Below, piece by piece: positions 12,010 to 24,418 of a DNA stretch of 64,000 nucleotides. The translations under genes were made by a program, and so were the position numbers. Position 1 is the stretch's first letter. Each line of letters begins with the position of its first letter. A model generated the notes under the pieces. That model worked only from the letters and a program-made list of their open reading frames with translations. It was not told where the DNA came from and made no database searches. Origin of the DNA: Pycnopodia helianthoides (taxonomy: Eukaryota; Echinodermata; Asteroidea; Forcipulatida; Asteriidae); the NCBI GenBank assembly GCA_032158295.1, contig CM063247.1, forward strand, positions 21,256,358 to 21,320,357. Reading direction: 5' to 3'.

Positions 12010-12460
12010 ATTTTTGGAGAGAGTACACATCAGTGACAGATCTTTATTGGATCATTCGGTTTACTGATTATTCGCAAGACCTTGGTTTTCAACCCCGGTG
12101 TTGCTAGAGGACCTCACCAAGGATAGTCACCGGTGTTAACATTGTGGGTGTTATTTTAACACATTGGTGTTATTCTTGACACTTATGGTGTACTGACACG
12201 CCCATATGGGTGTAAATGATAACACCAGAAGTGTTAAAATGACACCAAATTGGTGTTGTCCTCGAGTAACACGAAAAGTGTTGTTATTTTTTGCAGTGTA
12301 CGCCCCCCTGCTTTGCGGTTTTTAGTTTCCCTGATTGCTTCTTTGATTCCAGTTCCAAGAGACTGTTCAGCATTGAATCTGTTTTGCTTGGCATTCATGG
12401 CTTTCCATAGTTTGCCAATGTTAACGCTATGTTAACCCCAAATGTTAATCCCTATATTAA
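12010..12460 (-). pseudogene. Second decayed retrotransposon copy, interrupted
   Basis: Retains TACACATCAGTGACAG, a CGCAAGAC/GGTTTTCAA segment and the CTTTGCGGTTTTxAGTTTCC segment of the remnant at 9355-10240, but lacks the middle part. A small element sits at the join. Confidence 0.6.
12120..12300. repeat. Small element with GGTGTTA/TAACACC inverted motifs
   Basis: Repeated GGTGTTA and TAACACC in both orientations, ending TTTTTTGCAGTGTA. It interrupts the retrotransposon copy around it. Foldback MITE inferred. Confidence 0.5.
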
Positions 12461-12469
12461 CCCTATAAG

Positions 12470-13225
12470 TGTGTATGAGTACGCCCATGCGGCAAGTGCG
12501 CCCATGCGGTTGTTTTCCTGACCTGTGTAAAGTCCTAGTGCTGAATAGTCATACAAGCGTCTATATGTTCAAATAAATAGGAGGCTATACAACCAATGCT
12601 CAATGTTGTTTATCACTACCCCGCCCCGTCCTGAGATAATAGGGGGCTATGATTTTTATGCAAAATTCATGCCGACTGACAATGGACAAGGTCAGTGCGA
12701 CCATCCATCCATGATACTCATTGGCGCTCATGCACGCTGTATTTGTATTTGAAACTCCAAAGACTGGATCTGCAGACCAGGGTACGTATGTTCTGAATCT
12801 GTAAGAAGCTATTCTGTTAACTTTTAAAACTATTGCTATTCAGTTGAAACATTTGACATAGATTACTCCTTCTGATGCATGATGATGAGGGATCAGACGT
12901 TGGGCTCCCCGGCTCGGGGTAGTAAGGAGTGCCGCACCCCACAAGATAAGGAGGAAACAGAGCGTCGACCTCGTTATTTTTTTGTGTAGGCCCTCAAAAT
13001 ATTCTATATATTAGACATAATTGAGAGCCCACAGAAAGTGTTTCAGTGTAAACAAATTGCCAAAATGGTTGTTGACTTCAAACTTGAGGTATTTTGGATG
13101 ACGTAGGCCCTGAAATAAATGGTCCTATTTGCTGAGTGGTATAGGGACATTTTTCAAGATTGACGCTCGTACGTTATACACCTGTGTAGGGGTGTTTTTA
13201 TTTGGAGGGAGAATAACTCGACGGG
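12470..13225. repeat. Right copy of the direct duplication
   Basis: See 10215-11020. A third, partial relative is at 26340-26640 and shares GAAACTCCAAAxAxTGGA and CAGGGTACGTAT, so the unit is also dispersed. Confidence 0.75.
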
Positions 13226-13229
13226 CTTC

Positions 13230-13548
13230 ATACGATGACTGCCACACAAAAGTTTACAACGACGATGTCAATGAAATATTATTCTAAAAGTGCTACTTCT
13301 ACCAAACAAAATTACTTGTTAAAAGCCACCGGGATTCTATCAGCTGATCTCTCCCAGATAGTAAATGTTAGGAGGCATGGCAAGAGCCATGCTCCCTGGA
13401 AATTAGAGAGAAATATTCAGCTAAGAAAAGTATGCTCCTTCACGTTCAGAGTGAAAGAGAAAAAAAGACTTCGAGTTCAAGGGTCGCGAACCCCAACTTA
13501 AAACTGTTATTATGCAAATCAGAAATGCTTGAACACTGAGGGCGCACT
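13230..13548. repeat. Repeat family E copy
   Basis: Homologous along its length to 32600-33140: both contain CACACAxAAGTTTACAA, a GTCGCGAxCCCCAA segment and end TGAACACTGAGGGCGCACTT. No protein motif. In the MT2 3' flank the relative interrupts sequence that is continuous after MT1. Confidence 0.65.
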
Positions 13549-13549
13549 T

Positions 13550-13704
13550 GGGTTCCCGACATAGAAACAGAACTCGGAGAATGCTATGTGTGCTTATCAT
13601 ATCAATGCAATCTGCTTTGAGGGAAGTCACGCGCGCTGCCATTTTAACACAGACAACAATCGAGCTCAGCATTCTCTGTATTCTATTTCTTTGGTTCCCG
13701 ACAT
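13550..13704. repeat. Foldback insertion flanked by a 12-bp direct repeat
   Basis: GGTTCCCGACAT occurs at both ends. The enclosed sequence starts with AGAAACAGAACTCGGAGAATGC and ends with the inverted counterpart GCATTCTCTGTATTCTATTT. Confidence 0.5.
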
Positions 13705-13876
13705 TACCTTTATTGCACCAAACACCAAAATACAACCGTGGTGCAAAAGGGGAAACTTGTTTTGATTTGGCTTCCCGTTGAGGCCATGTGACACTGCGTA
13801 CGAAGCGCTGTATAAATGATGATTACTATTATGAATATTATTATTATTATTAAAACATAATGTGCGCGTACCAATT

Positions 13877-13973
13877 GTAGTCCCAACCCTGGGGGACAAG
13901 GGACTTTGGAAGAAGTAGCTGGGAGTCCAAGCTACTTCTTCCAAAGTCCCTTGTCCCCCAGGGTAGGGACTAC
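13877..13973. repeat. Near-perfect hairpin, 44-bp arms
   Basis: A perfect 35-bp inverted repeat (13886-13920 with 13930-13964) around a 9-bp loop. Beyond a single mismatch it continues for eight more pairs (GTAGTCCC and GGGACTAC). The corresponding site in the MT2 unit (about 27665) has only a left-arm-like sequence. Confidence 0.9.
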
Positions 13974-13997
13974 CCCCTTGGACATAGACGGGGATGT

Positions 13998-14265
13998 TTA
14001 AAAAAAAACATGCACCGCTAGCCATGACAATAGCGGGGTCTTGGCCGAGGTTGTACATTTTTTCTGCCATGCCCCACATGACGGGGCCAGGATTGTCGAA
14101 CAAAGTGTTGGGGCCCGCCCAACATGCCTGTGCCGGGATCGTGCCTGGGCCGGGATCGTGCCTGGCTGTGACAAACGCCCCGCATGCCAGGCGAATGCCC
14201 CCGCATGCCGGTTCCGGGGTATAGCTAGGGGAGTCTAAAAATGTTTCTGTTTGTTCCAGCGCCAT
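13998..14265. other. GC-rich patch with short repeats
   Basis: Unlike its surroundings it is strongly GC-rich, with GCCGGGATCGTGCCTG repeated in tandem and CGCATGCC motifs. A long minus-strand frame (199 codons, 13666-14265) crosses the hairpin and repeats and shows no domain, so no gene is called. Confidence 0.45.
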
Positions 14266-14345
14266 GATACCTTATGGATAGAAACGTACACTGTATGGTA
14301 TTGTATTGTCAGCTAGGTAGCCAACGTTTTACCAAAACATGCCCG

Positions 14346-14529
14346 TTAAAAGAACATTACATAATTGGTTTTTGCTAACAAAACAGTTGCTGGCAGTGTA
14401 AGCACTTTATGTAATCCACCATATACATAAACTGACAAACCTGTAGAAGTTTGAGATCGATCGGCCATCTGGGTCACGAGAAAATAGTGAAAAACAGATT
14501 ACACATTTGCATTCTGTAATGTTCCTTTA
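14346..14529. repeat. MITE family D, short copy
   Basis: Ends AAAAGAACATTAC and GTAATGTTCCTTT are inverted; the matching position in the MT2 unit (about 27883) lacks it. The longer relative is at 23155-23540. Confidence 0.75.
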
Positions 14530-14921
14530 AGCTAAGAAGTGTTACTAGGATTTGAAAGAAATTTTATGTCAGAATTGGATATTTATTATATTATTATCAT
14601 TAAAATACTTAAGGAAAACCAAGTTTGCCTAGAGGTCCTTCCACCCTTTTCATAAAAATATGCATAAAGTCAGTAGGCCTACGTATTATTGCATGAAAAG
14701 CTAGGGAAAGAAAACCGAAAATATTTGGACAAACCAAACAAGATTTCACCATTCCAACCCTCTCTACTGCATGACATGATTTGTGTCATAAAATAAGCAC
14801 AAAGAAGAAAACCCAAATGTGACAGAACACGTGTAACCTGTTTCCATCCTCGATTAATTTTTCAAAGATGATAACTTGTACAAATAAGAGACGACTTGAT
14901 ACATTCACTTGCAGAGACATC

Positions 14922-17900
14922 ATGACAGATTTGAATGCACCCAGTAGTGTAGAGACGGAGAAGGAGTTCACCCTCCGCCTTGCAGACATCGTTGGAGATG
15001 GGCTGGTATGTGTCAGTATTGCCATGGGGATAGAGACTGGTCTCTTCCAGGCCATGATCAACCTGGGGGAGGAACACAAGACTTCTCAAGAGATTGCCGA
15101 TGCCGGAGACTTCAAAGAAAGGTACAGCAGCAACACGATTTCCCAGAAAATTTCCTGATTTCAGGATGTTCTCAAAATTGTCTTGAACCTCAACATTTTC
15201 TTGAAAGACGTAAAGCGGTCACCAGGAAAGAAAGAAATGTATTTCTGGCTGCACAGAGTCTGTAAACCTCCCCAAGATGTAACATTTAAGAGGTTCTAGG
15301 TCTAGACTAAGGGAGTGCAGACCAGCAGGCTATTTTTCAGGAATTTTCACACTCATCCAATCTCATCCCTGGGTTAAAGGCCCTGTACACTATTGGTAAG
15401 ATCGAAAAACACAATGTTCACAGATTCACACATATCTTACATGATTTAGAGTAAGTAATGGTAGAAAGGGTTCCTTAAAATATTTCTGCCTAAAATGCTA
15501 TCGTTTCTGAGAAACGAGTAAGACAATAGTAATTATCGCGCGCGATAATTTGAAAAAAACAGAAAACACATAAGATCTCTTTTCACTATTTTCTCGTGAC
15601 CTCGATGACCAATTGAGCTCAACCTTTCACAGGTTTGTTTGTTCATGCATATGTTTAATCACACAAAATGTGGACACTGATTTTGAGCTGTTACCAAAAG
15701 TGTACAATACCTTTAATGTATGGTGCTTCAGGGTGTTCAATACGAAGGGGTTGGTCTGATTCAGAATATTTCTAAATATTATAAGCTATTTCAAGCCAAG
15801 TAGTATAGGCCCTTCAAAGTGCCTAATATTATCAAGGGCTGTTAATCGATCCTGAGCTTTCCTGAAACCATCTCGACTCATTGAGAGTATGTAGCACCGG
15901 CTACCAAATGAGCCCATAGATTTAATCTATGAGCCCATAGATTAAATCGGGCGGCTGAGTCATGAGAGTTTGGGTTCGAATCCCAGTCATGACACGTGCG
16001 TGCTAGCACAAAATTGCTTCTCATCAGCCAGGAGTAAATGGGTACATGGGAGGGTAGAGATTGTTGATGTGAATGATTAGCAGTCTGTGGGCCCATTTGG
16101 CTGCCGGTGCTGCATACTCATCATTATCCATTACGACAACATCAATTGCGTGGCACTTGCAGCAAATCCCAGAAGCAGTGTGTGATTTGTAATACATGTA
16201 CTTCACTTGTACTTCAATTTTCAGATACGTAAGAGAGTGGTTGGGGAGCATGGTGGCTGCAAATATTGTTGAGTATGATCCTAAGGATGGAACCTACTGG
16301 CTGCCGTCACAACGTAACGTAGTCGCTGGCACTGCGAAGGCATCCGCAATGACAAGGTCTGTCCCTTATCTCTGCGCGGCCTTCTTTGATGTAGCAAAGT
16401 GCTTCAAGAAAGATGGACCTCGAGGTAAATGTGTACTGTCTTACAAAATTACAGGTTTATTTTTGTTTAAGGAGTTGATTATTAGCTGTTCCGACAAAGC
16501 GAACGGAACAGCTCTTGTTTTCGTCAAGATTTTTATTTGTTTTTCAGTATTATTATCTGTTCCGACATAGATCGGAACAGCTTTTGTTTTCGTCAGGATT
16601 TTAGTTAGCTTCAGTCACCGTGACCAGGGGTTGACCTTTACTTCCGGGTCAACCGGAAGTGGGACCATATTTCAAGAAGTACACAGGCAATGTAAATTTT
16701 CTTTTCAGTCATAGATCCTTTGAGCATTAAAAATTGAAGTTCGGTTACCGTGACCCTGGCACCATTTTTTAAATTATTTTCTTTTCTTGTTTCCCCCATG
16801 AGAAATGGATAATCATCACAACTTCAGAGGGGGAATTAATATACCTTAGTGGAAAGGAAAATGAGGTTCAAACTAGAATCTTCCGTGAATGTATATTCGT
16901 GAACTAGTTCATCTGGTTTAACGAATAACAAATTACAACTGCAGTACAGTCCATAGACTAAATTTAATAAGTCACAGTTTACTGAGTATGAAGGTACAAT
17001 AGAAAAACAGTAGTAAACCGTTGAAAATGTCGCCTTGCACTCAAAATCATTTTAAGCACTTAGAATAACATATTTGGGTGCAATCGAACAAAGAATTTTT
17101 CGAGCTCAAATCATTCTGCATCAATTGTAGATTTCAAAAACTGAAGCAAAAGCATCATGCATATTAAGTTTAAAGCATCAAGTATCCAGCGTAAAAAAAA
17201 ACTAGTTGAAAATACCCTGACGTTTTTAAGGACAGCGGGATTTTAAAAAGCGTTCAACCATGAAACGCCGTTTTCTCTGATTGTTATTTTTGACTGGTAT
17301 GTGCATGTCACTTCGTGTTTCACAATTTCATACAAAGACATGTTTACAAAATTTTCTTTTTACTTTTCACCAGCTATGCTAATTTCAACATGTCTACCGA
17401 ACACCCTGTTTTTATGATATCACAAAAACTGAATTTCTAGTTCCACTTCTTCTTCTTCCTTCTGAAACTTCTCTACAAGATTTCGCAAAAGTTTAAGTTG
17501 TACAAACTTGAAACTTGGCATATACTTGAACCTTAACACGAAGACGGCATGCAACAATGACGTCATGATGACGTCACCAGGTGTTGAATTACAGGGCTAT
17601 TAGACATTTTTTTTTAATCTTTGAAATTCTGTAACAAATCACACTTGAGAGGCCGGTGGTTGTTTTATGCGGGATCATACTTAGGTCATATAGGTTTTTT
17701 TGTGTGCGTGACCTCACATGACCTCTACTTCCTGTCGAACCGGAAGTGCCTAGTTAATTGACTGTGGCAGAAAGTGGCAATAATTTTTTGAGGTTTTTTT
17801 ACGATGTTGTATTCTTGCAAGTGTCAGGTTAAAAAAAAATGGACCGGTGACCTCACACAATTCAAAAGCGCCCTCTTGCAGCAGGTTGAAAAAGGTCAAA

Positions 17901-20900
17901 CTACACTTTTACTAGATGTCTGTGGCAAAGTTGATGAGAATCTCTTCAAAACTGGTTAACATAATGACCTTCATGCAGACAACATATTTGTGGAGTCATA
18001 GTTTGATGACGTCATCGTGTGTCACGTGGTAAAGCCTTAAAGGTGCACTTTTTGAAGCCTTGTATCTGCTAAACCAAACAGCCGATTGAGTTGAAACTTG
18101 GTGTACTGTTAGACATAGGTCATGGCTTGTAAAATTTGGAGTGACGTCATAATGACGTCATCAAATTATTTTATACAATTTTTTATAAAATCAAAGCTTA
18201 GTATTTGAAAAAAATCATAACTCCCGAACCAGACATTGAATTTTGGTAATCTAAATAGCAGAAGAAAGGTGTTCAAAAACTTAATTGATGATACACAAAG
18301 TGTGACCTCGTTTAACCTTGTCTTCCGGTTGAAACCGGAGGTTGAAGTTTAGTAACGGGAAAAATCATAACTCATGAACCACATGTTCGTTTTTTACAAT
18401 CTACACATCATCGGACAGGTCGTGAAAAGTTTAACAAAAGTTACATAGAATCTGACCTCATTTGACCTCGACTTCCTGTTCAATCCAAATATTTAAATTC
18501 ACAATTAACTCGTATAACAAAATTTCATACAAAGACATGTTTACCAAATTTTCTTTTTACTTTTCACCAGCTATGCTAATTTCAACATGTCTACCGAACA
18601 CCCTGTTTTTGTGATATCACAAAAACTGAATTTCTAGTTGTATGTTACAATGCATACACACCAGAAAACCTCGGAGTCTAGACACATGTACTTTTAAACC
18701 AGTGCGCTGATGGTTTCGCCACAATGGTGTTGTCACTATTGGCATTAACAATATATAACCGCCATTTACAGGTATACTATACAATGTATTGGTTGGGAAG
18801 CAGTTTGAAATGAGTTTGCTTTACATCGAAACCCTTTGAAAAATGATGCCTGCATTGATCTATCCAACGGTCTTTTAAGTAAGGCCATCGAAAGTTAATT
18901 TTTTGTTTCTCAATAGTATCTGATTTAAAATATGCCCAAGCTCAAAAGACTTTTAGTGCATTCTTGCTACAAAACGTCTCCAAGGAATAAACAAAGAAAA
19001 CATCTTTCGACATGTTTTTTCTGGAAAGAAATGTGGGTCCCCAATTTCTATTAATGTAACGTATTAGGCCTATTGTGCAACAATCTCCACCCTCACAGGT
19101 ACCCGTTTACCCATAGGTGGCGAGAGCATCTATACTGTAGTTTGGGTCTTGCCAAAGTGTCAAGATCAGGATTCGAACCCACACTCTCATGTTAGTGCTC
19201 TATACTCTGATGACTCAGGCAGCCATCAGAACTTGAGTTGGACTGTAGACTGCTGGCTACGACACACTACATCCAAGTGGTTCAACAGGGTTTAGTAGTG
19301 CAATGGCAAATACATATGCCGCTGTTGTCAGCAACAGTTTTCAAGAACAGCCAAAATGTTTACACATGACGTAGTGCAATGGCAAAAAAACTTATGCTTC
19401 TGTTGTCAGCAACACCACGAAGTGCCCCAAAACTTGGACCTACTGTTTTAAAGAGCAGCCAACATGTTTACACACGACGTGCTGCACATGAACACGTTTG
19501 TATATTTTCATGCAGAGTCAATCTTGTTAATTAAATAATAACTAAATGATTAAAGACGTTATGAAAAAAATATAAACAGATTGGTATGAATTAAGATCTC
19601 TACTTCCCTGGTATATGTAAAAGAAAATCTAAAATTAAATGCTGAACAGTCCACGAACCAGTTATTTCAAAATTAGCTACTTTAAACGCATTTTTCTCCT
19701 AACATTAAGGTTTGGCTGCAGGGGACGTTTATGGCTCTTCCTGATGTTGCTGACTATAGGCTATATAATAACTAACATCTTATTTTCCACGTTGATCTAC
19801 TGTTCATTTTGAGCCCTTAAATGGACATCTGATGAAGAAAAATAATTAACACAGAAATACTGTCAGTTCTTCATTTGTGCTCTCTAAATCATGTCGTGCT
19901 CATGAAATCATGTCGTGCTCATTAAAACATGTTGTGCTCATGAAATCATGTTGTGCTCATGAAATCATGTTGTGCTCATGAAATCATGTCGTGCTCATGA
20001 AATCATGTCGTGCTCATGAAATCATGTCGTGCTCATGAAATCATGTCATGCTCATAAAATCATGTTGTGCTCATGAAACAGCATTGTCAACAGTCTTGTA
20101 CTCAAAATCATTCAATATAATTTTGTGACAGTGGCTGCTGAATGCGCCACATCACTTTGTAAACCCTTAGTAAATCGGTCGCATAACTCAAAAATGTCAA
20201 AAACAGTCTTAAAAATATTTCCCTTAGTTCAAGTGCCTTGAGTACCTTATTGGTAGATATGTGCACTATACAGGACTCCTGCTTTATTATTTGTTTGTAT
20301 TCATGCAGGCCTAAGTGAACTCCAAGTTTAAAAATGTGTTGATGCTGTTAACGGTTGGACGGACAGAGAGAAATATGTCACATGAATGATAGTGGTGAGA
20401 TTTTAAGTATACCACACTATAAAGGCCAAATAGGTTATTCGAGAAACGCCTAATTCGTTTACAAATGCATGGCAATGTGTCTGAAATTGGGTTTGTGCAT
20501 GACCAACATATGTCATTCCAAGGTACGTTTCGTTAAAAGGCAATAGATGAGGATAAGTTACATAACATGACGTCATCAGGTGTCTAGTTACGGTAGTTCA
20601 AAGCTTATTACTCTAAAAGTCATATCTCCTAAACCGCATTTCATAAAGTTGTAATGTTTGTGCGGTCTCGTAGCTTACAACACTCAAGATATTTTCTTCA
20701 TACGGATGACCCTACTTTGACCTTTACTTCCGGTCCAAACAGGATGCTCAAAAATTCGAGATCTCCTGAACCACATGTCATAGAGTCGTAATTTATATGC
20801 TGTCTGGTATCTTAATTCAAGTTTGATATTTTATTCAAAAGCTTGACCCCGCTTTGACCTTTCTTTCCGGTCTAAACAGGAAGTTCAAATCAAAAAATTA

Positions 20901-22453
20901 ATTTTCAAAACAACATGTCATAAATTCATTATCTTTGTGGTGTATTGTACCTTGTGACACATTTGACATTTTATTCATACACATGACCCAACTTTGACTT
21001 TGCCTTCCAGTCTAAACAGGAAGTTCAGATTAGAAAAATCTAATGTTCTTAACCTCATGTCATAAAGTCATAATATTTGTTTCCTTTTGGTAGCTTATTA
21101 CACATTAAACATATTATAAGTAGGATTTTAATTTCTTTTCAGTTATAGATCCTTGTAGCATTAAAAATTTAACTTCGGTTACCGTGACCCCTTGATGACC
21201 TTTACTTCTGGGTCAACCGGAAGTGGGACCAACTCTCAAGAAGTTCACAGCCGATTTTCAATTTCTTTTCAGTCATAGACCCTTTGAGCATTGAATATTG
21301 AACTTGGGTTACCGTGACCCCCATGTTGACCTTTACTTCCGGGTCAACCGGAACTGGGACCATATCTCAAGAACTACACAACCGATTTTCAATTACTTTT
21401 CAGTTATAGATCCTTTGAGCATTAAACATTGAACTTCAGTTACCATGACCCCATGTTGACCTTTCCTTCCGGTCCAAACAGGAGTTTCAAATATTAAAAA
21501 TAATAACTCCTGAACCACATGACATAAAGTCATAATCTTTGCGATGTTGCTAGCTTAATACAGAGCGTTTAATCAAATAAAAACAAAACGGAACAGCTTT
21601 GTGCTTGTTCACAGACACCTAAGGTCTAGTTATTATTTGTTTTACTATTTACCAATTTCTTTATGAGATATCGCCTAACTCACAAGGCCGAACAGCCACT
21701 TCAAGGTGAGGGCTACACTAAACTGATTTTGGCTGTTGACCCAAATCTAAATCCACTGACACCAGGGGCACGTTGCCACCTACTGCTGGGGCTGAAATAG
21801 GGTTACCCCCTTCACAGTCCGTAAGGATGTAGGCATGGGTATCATCTACTAGGCGCTGGCTGGTAGAGCCGAATGCACTACCTTTCCAACTTTTATGAAG
21901 CAATTGTGGTTAAGTGCCTTGCTCAAGGGCACAAGTGTCATGACTGGGATTCGAACCCACACTGTGCTGCTGACAACACCCGAGCTTGGGTCCGATGAAC
22001 TCGGCCACGACACGCCACCAATGACATTAATTTTCCTGATTGTGTGTCCAAACAGGTGTGTCTTATGATAGGTACGTCAATTTTGAAGAATTGATGGCTG
22101 CAATGAGCCGAGAGTTCTTCGATGACTGCTTGATACAATCATTCCTCCCTTCCATGCCCGAACTGCACCAGCAACTCCGTGAGTTAAAGTCCTAAATAAT
22201 ACTTTAAAGTGAGTCTTTGGTTAACTGCATGAATGATATAATATTCTTTCTACTTAAAATTGTATTTCTGAAGAAAACAAATTTCCTCGGAAAAAAATTT
22301 GCAAAAGTGTATAAAAGCCTTTACCAACATGTACACAATCCAGTTCAACACATCTGCTCAATACGATTGTCCTACTTTTTTTCGTATCATGCCTTGTTTA
22401 ACACTAACGGGTAAGTATTAGACCCCCCCCCCCAAAAAACAACCAAAACAACA

Positions 22454-22492
<39 letters not shown>

Positions 22493-24337
22493 CTTGCATT
22501 TCATTGGAACAGGCATACCAGTCTTATCTTATTAAAAATAGTTGGATGTCGAGCTACCATAGAGTGGATGATTTTGAAATGGTGTGGTCTGCTTCGGAGA
22601 CCTTGGTGCAGCTGTTACTGATGTGTATTGCCGCTCCTATGTGCAAATAATTGATTATACCAACTGGGTTTGGCCAGAACATTTTCAGTGACTAGCCAGC
22701 AGGACCAGTTTTTTTATTACTATTAGGCCTATTGGTTTATTAAAAACACTCCTTGCAGCCCAAAAGCTGAAGTGCACAGTGCACTTTAACTGTAAGACAG
22801 AAACAACAGCAATACAAATATAAAAACCTTACTTTGTATAGAGACAGAAATATTACATTCATTTGTTAAGTAATCTGGTGAGGCTAGCTTGTTAGCTTGT
22901 CATTTCACTAGCCTACCAGCTCTTTCACTGGTCCATCAAGGTATTCTTTCAACATTGTCATTAGCATGGGACTTATAATATGAAGTAATTCGAAGTGTTT
23001 TACATGTACCGATGGGACTTAAGCAACAAACAGGATCGCTTGGAGAAAAATCTGACTGGCCCTCAGATATGTTAACCTCGCATTGCATTAACTGGCATTT
23101 GGCCAGAGGACCACTCTTAAGGGAGAAAACTGACCAAATATAAAATGGTGAACATTAAAGGAACATTACAGAATTGGTTTTTGCTAACAAAACAGTTGCT
23201 GGCCACTTTATGTAATCCACCATATACATAAACTGACAAACCTGTAGAAGTTTTAGATCGATCGGCCATCTGAGTCATGAGAAAATAGTGAAAAACCGAT
23301 TACACATTTGAATGAAATCATATAGATTCAACAAATGAATAAAACGCTCACTGAGCGATAAACTCCAATCGGAAAATTAGTTTATTCATTTCTCACCAAA
23401 TATGGCATTTCAGACAGAAATATTTCAAGGGATGTTTTCTACTATCCTCATCATTAGACCGTGTAAGTTTTATGTAAATCTGTGATCAAAAAGTATATTT
23501 TACAAGTTTTTTTCTTACCAATTCTGTAATGTCCCTTTAAATGATGTTATGAAATAATGTACTCAGTGTCACAATAAAATTCACTATTACAATAGTCGAT
23601 ATTGTAAAATTTGGTACATAGACCCCCACCTTAAAATGGCTTCAGGGTCATCAAAGGTTTAAAGAAAAATATCAGCACGCCCTGGAAAAAGATGTCCCAC
23701 TATTGGCCCTCTGTTGAGTAATAGTGTTCACAATTAACGATCTCTCACATTTTCTTGTTAATAAACAGAGGATGGAATTAAAGTTCTGGAAATCGGATGC
23801 AGCCTTGGTGTTTCAACTAGAATTATGGCTAAAAACTTCCCCGACAGTCAGGTTTATGGCATCGACATCACCGAGTCTGGGATCAAAGCAGCCAAAGAAA
23901 AAGCCACCGAAGCGGGATTGCGTAATGTCCAGTTCATTATCATGTCGGCCACTGTCCTGCCCGCTGATTGGTCGGAAATGTTTGAGTACGTTTACGTGCA
24001 TAATGTCCTTCACGATCTTCCTTATCCGATGAAATCGCTCCACGAGATTCGGCGTGTCTTGAAGAAAGGGGGTATCATGTCTGTCATAGACACAGCCAGC
24101 TACTCTAAGCTGGAAGACAACCTTGCCAAGATTCCAACGTATGCAAGAAATGCCTTCGTCCGCAGCATGATGAACTGCGTCCCGTGTTCGCTGAACTGCA
24201 AAGACGGAGCGGGTCTGGGGGCAATGTGGGGGCGTGAAAAAGCTCAGGAGATGATGAAGGAAGCCAACTTTGATGTTGTCTCAATGAGCAGTATCCCTTC
24301 TATAACATCTCTTCATTATCAATGCCAAAAAAAGTAG
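14922..24337 (+). CDS. MT1: SAM-dependent methyltransferase, Rv2258c-like
   Basis: Four coding exons: 14922-15121, 16225-16424, 22056-22178 and 23769-24337, joined in frame with phases 2, 1, 1 to give 363 aa. Exons 1-2 (residues 1-134) look like a winged-helix N-terminal domain (TSQEIADAGDFKERYVREWL, then a wing ending YWLPSQR). Exon 3 is a linker. Exon 4 is a class I methyltransferase fold: VLEIGCSLG at 180-188 (motif I), YGIDI (acidic end of strand 2), and LKKGG after motif III; GAGLGAMWGREKA is a family signature. It should transfer a methyl group from SAM in the cytosol; the acceptor is unknown. Start chosen by alignment with MT2. A cacttgcag acceptor ends 7 nt before the ATG, so a 5' non-coding exon is likely. 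Intron 2 is 5.6 kb, swollen by repeats. Nothing disrupts the frame. The family name is recognition, not a search result. Confidence 0.85.
15375..15715. repeat. MITE family B variant in MT1 intron 1
   Basis: Starts TAAAGGCCCTGTACACTATT and ends GTGTACAATACCTTTA. It contains ATTATCGCGCGCGATAAT, a perfect palindrome. Absent from MT2 intron 1 (about 28732), where the flanks are joined. An inverted relative lies at 45158-45497. Confidence 0.8.
15885..16140 (+). repeat. tRNA-headed SINE in MT1 intron 1
   Basis: A tRNA-like head with a B box GGTTCGAATCCCAGTCATGA, followed by a body with CAGCCAGGAGTAAATGGGTA. MT2 has the same insertion at 28905-29150, so it predates the duplication. Confidence 0.75.
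17324..17442. repeat. 119-bp direct repeat, copy 1
   Basis: Nearly identical (about two mismatches by eye) to 18521-18639, 1197 bp further on, inside the intron 2 insertion. It contains CACCAGCTATGCTAATTTCA. Confidence 0.85.
18521..18639. repeat. 119-bp direct repeat, copy 2
   Basis: Partner of 17324-17442. Confidence 0.85.
19075..19268 (-). repeat. SINE in reverse orientation
   Basis: GGATTCGAACCCACACTCTC is the complement of a tRNA B box, and TACCCGTTTACCCATAGGTG matches the reversed SINE body. Degraded at both ends. Confidence 0.6.
19886..20080. repeat. 19-bp minisatellite
   Basis: About ten units of ATGTCGTGCTCATGAAATC with C/T variants. Confidence 0.85.
21657..22016 (-). repeat. tRNA-headed SINE with target-site duplication
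   Basis: In reverse orientation the head reads GTGTCGTGGCCGAGT (A box) and GGTTCGAATCCCAGTCATGA (B box). ACCAAT at 21651-21656 and 22017-22022 flanks it. MT2 intron 2 has the empty site (ACTATTTACCAATGACA near 30519-30535). Confidence 0.85.
22441..22492. repeat. (CAA)n microsatellite
   Basis: CAA repeat in MT1 intron 3, preceded by a C run and an A run. Confidence 0.85.
23155..23540. repeat. MITE family D, long copy in MT1 intron 3
   Basis: AAAGGAACATTACAGAATTG at the left and its complement CAATTCTGTAATGTCCCTTT at the right. MT2 intron 3 lacks it. Confidence 0.85.
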
Positions 24338-24412
24338 ATATTTCTAGTAGGCCTATTGAGGAATCTTAGACTACAGTATACTGGGAGCAAAACTTGTCAA
24401 TTCTTGCATACT

Positions 24413-24418
24413 ATTAAA
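24413..24418 (+). promoter_or_regulatory. Candidate poly(A) signal of MT1
   Basis: ATTAAA 76 nt past the MT1 stop; the same hexamer is kept after MT2 at 33185-33190. Confidence 0.4.

Larger units (their letters stand above)
16480..21640. repeat. About 5 kb repeat-built insertion in MT1 intron 2
   Basis: Not present in MT2 intron 2. The left edge has hairpins AGCTGTTCCG...CGGAACAGCT; the right edge again has CGGAACAGCT before TTCACAGACACCTAAGGTCTAG. Inside are many degenerate units of about 110-140 bp. Their core is TGACCTTTACTTCCGG, then GTCAACCGGAAGT (near-palindromic), with TGAACCACATGTCATAAAGT in several. No open frame over about 60 codons is convincing. Class unknown. Confidence 0.6.

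Noticed and set aside
13666..14265. 199-codon minus frame
   Set aside because: It crosses a hairpin, a microsatellite and GC-rich short repeats and has no recognisable domain.
15940..15995. Possible tRNA gene (GGTTCGAATCC B box)
   Set aside because: The same head and body recur at several sites with SINE structure; no complete cloverleaf was found.
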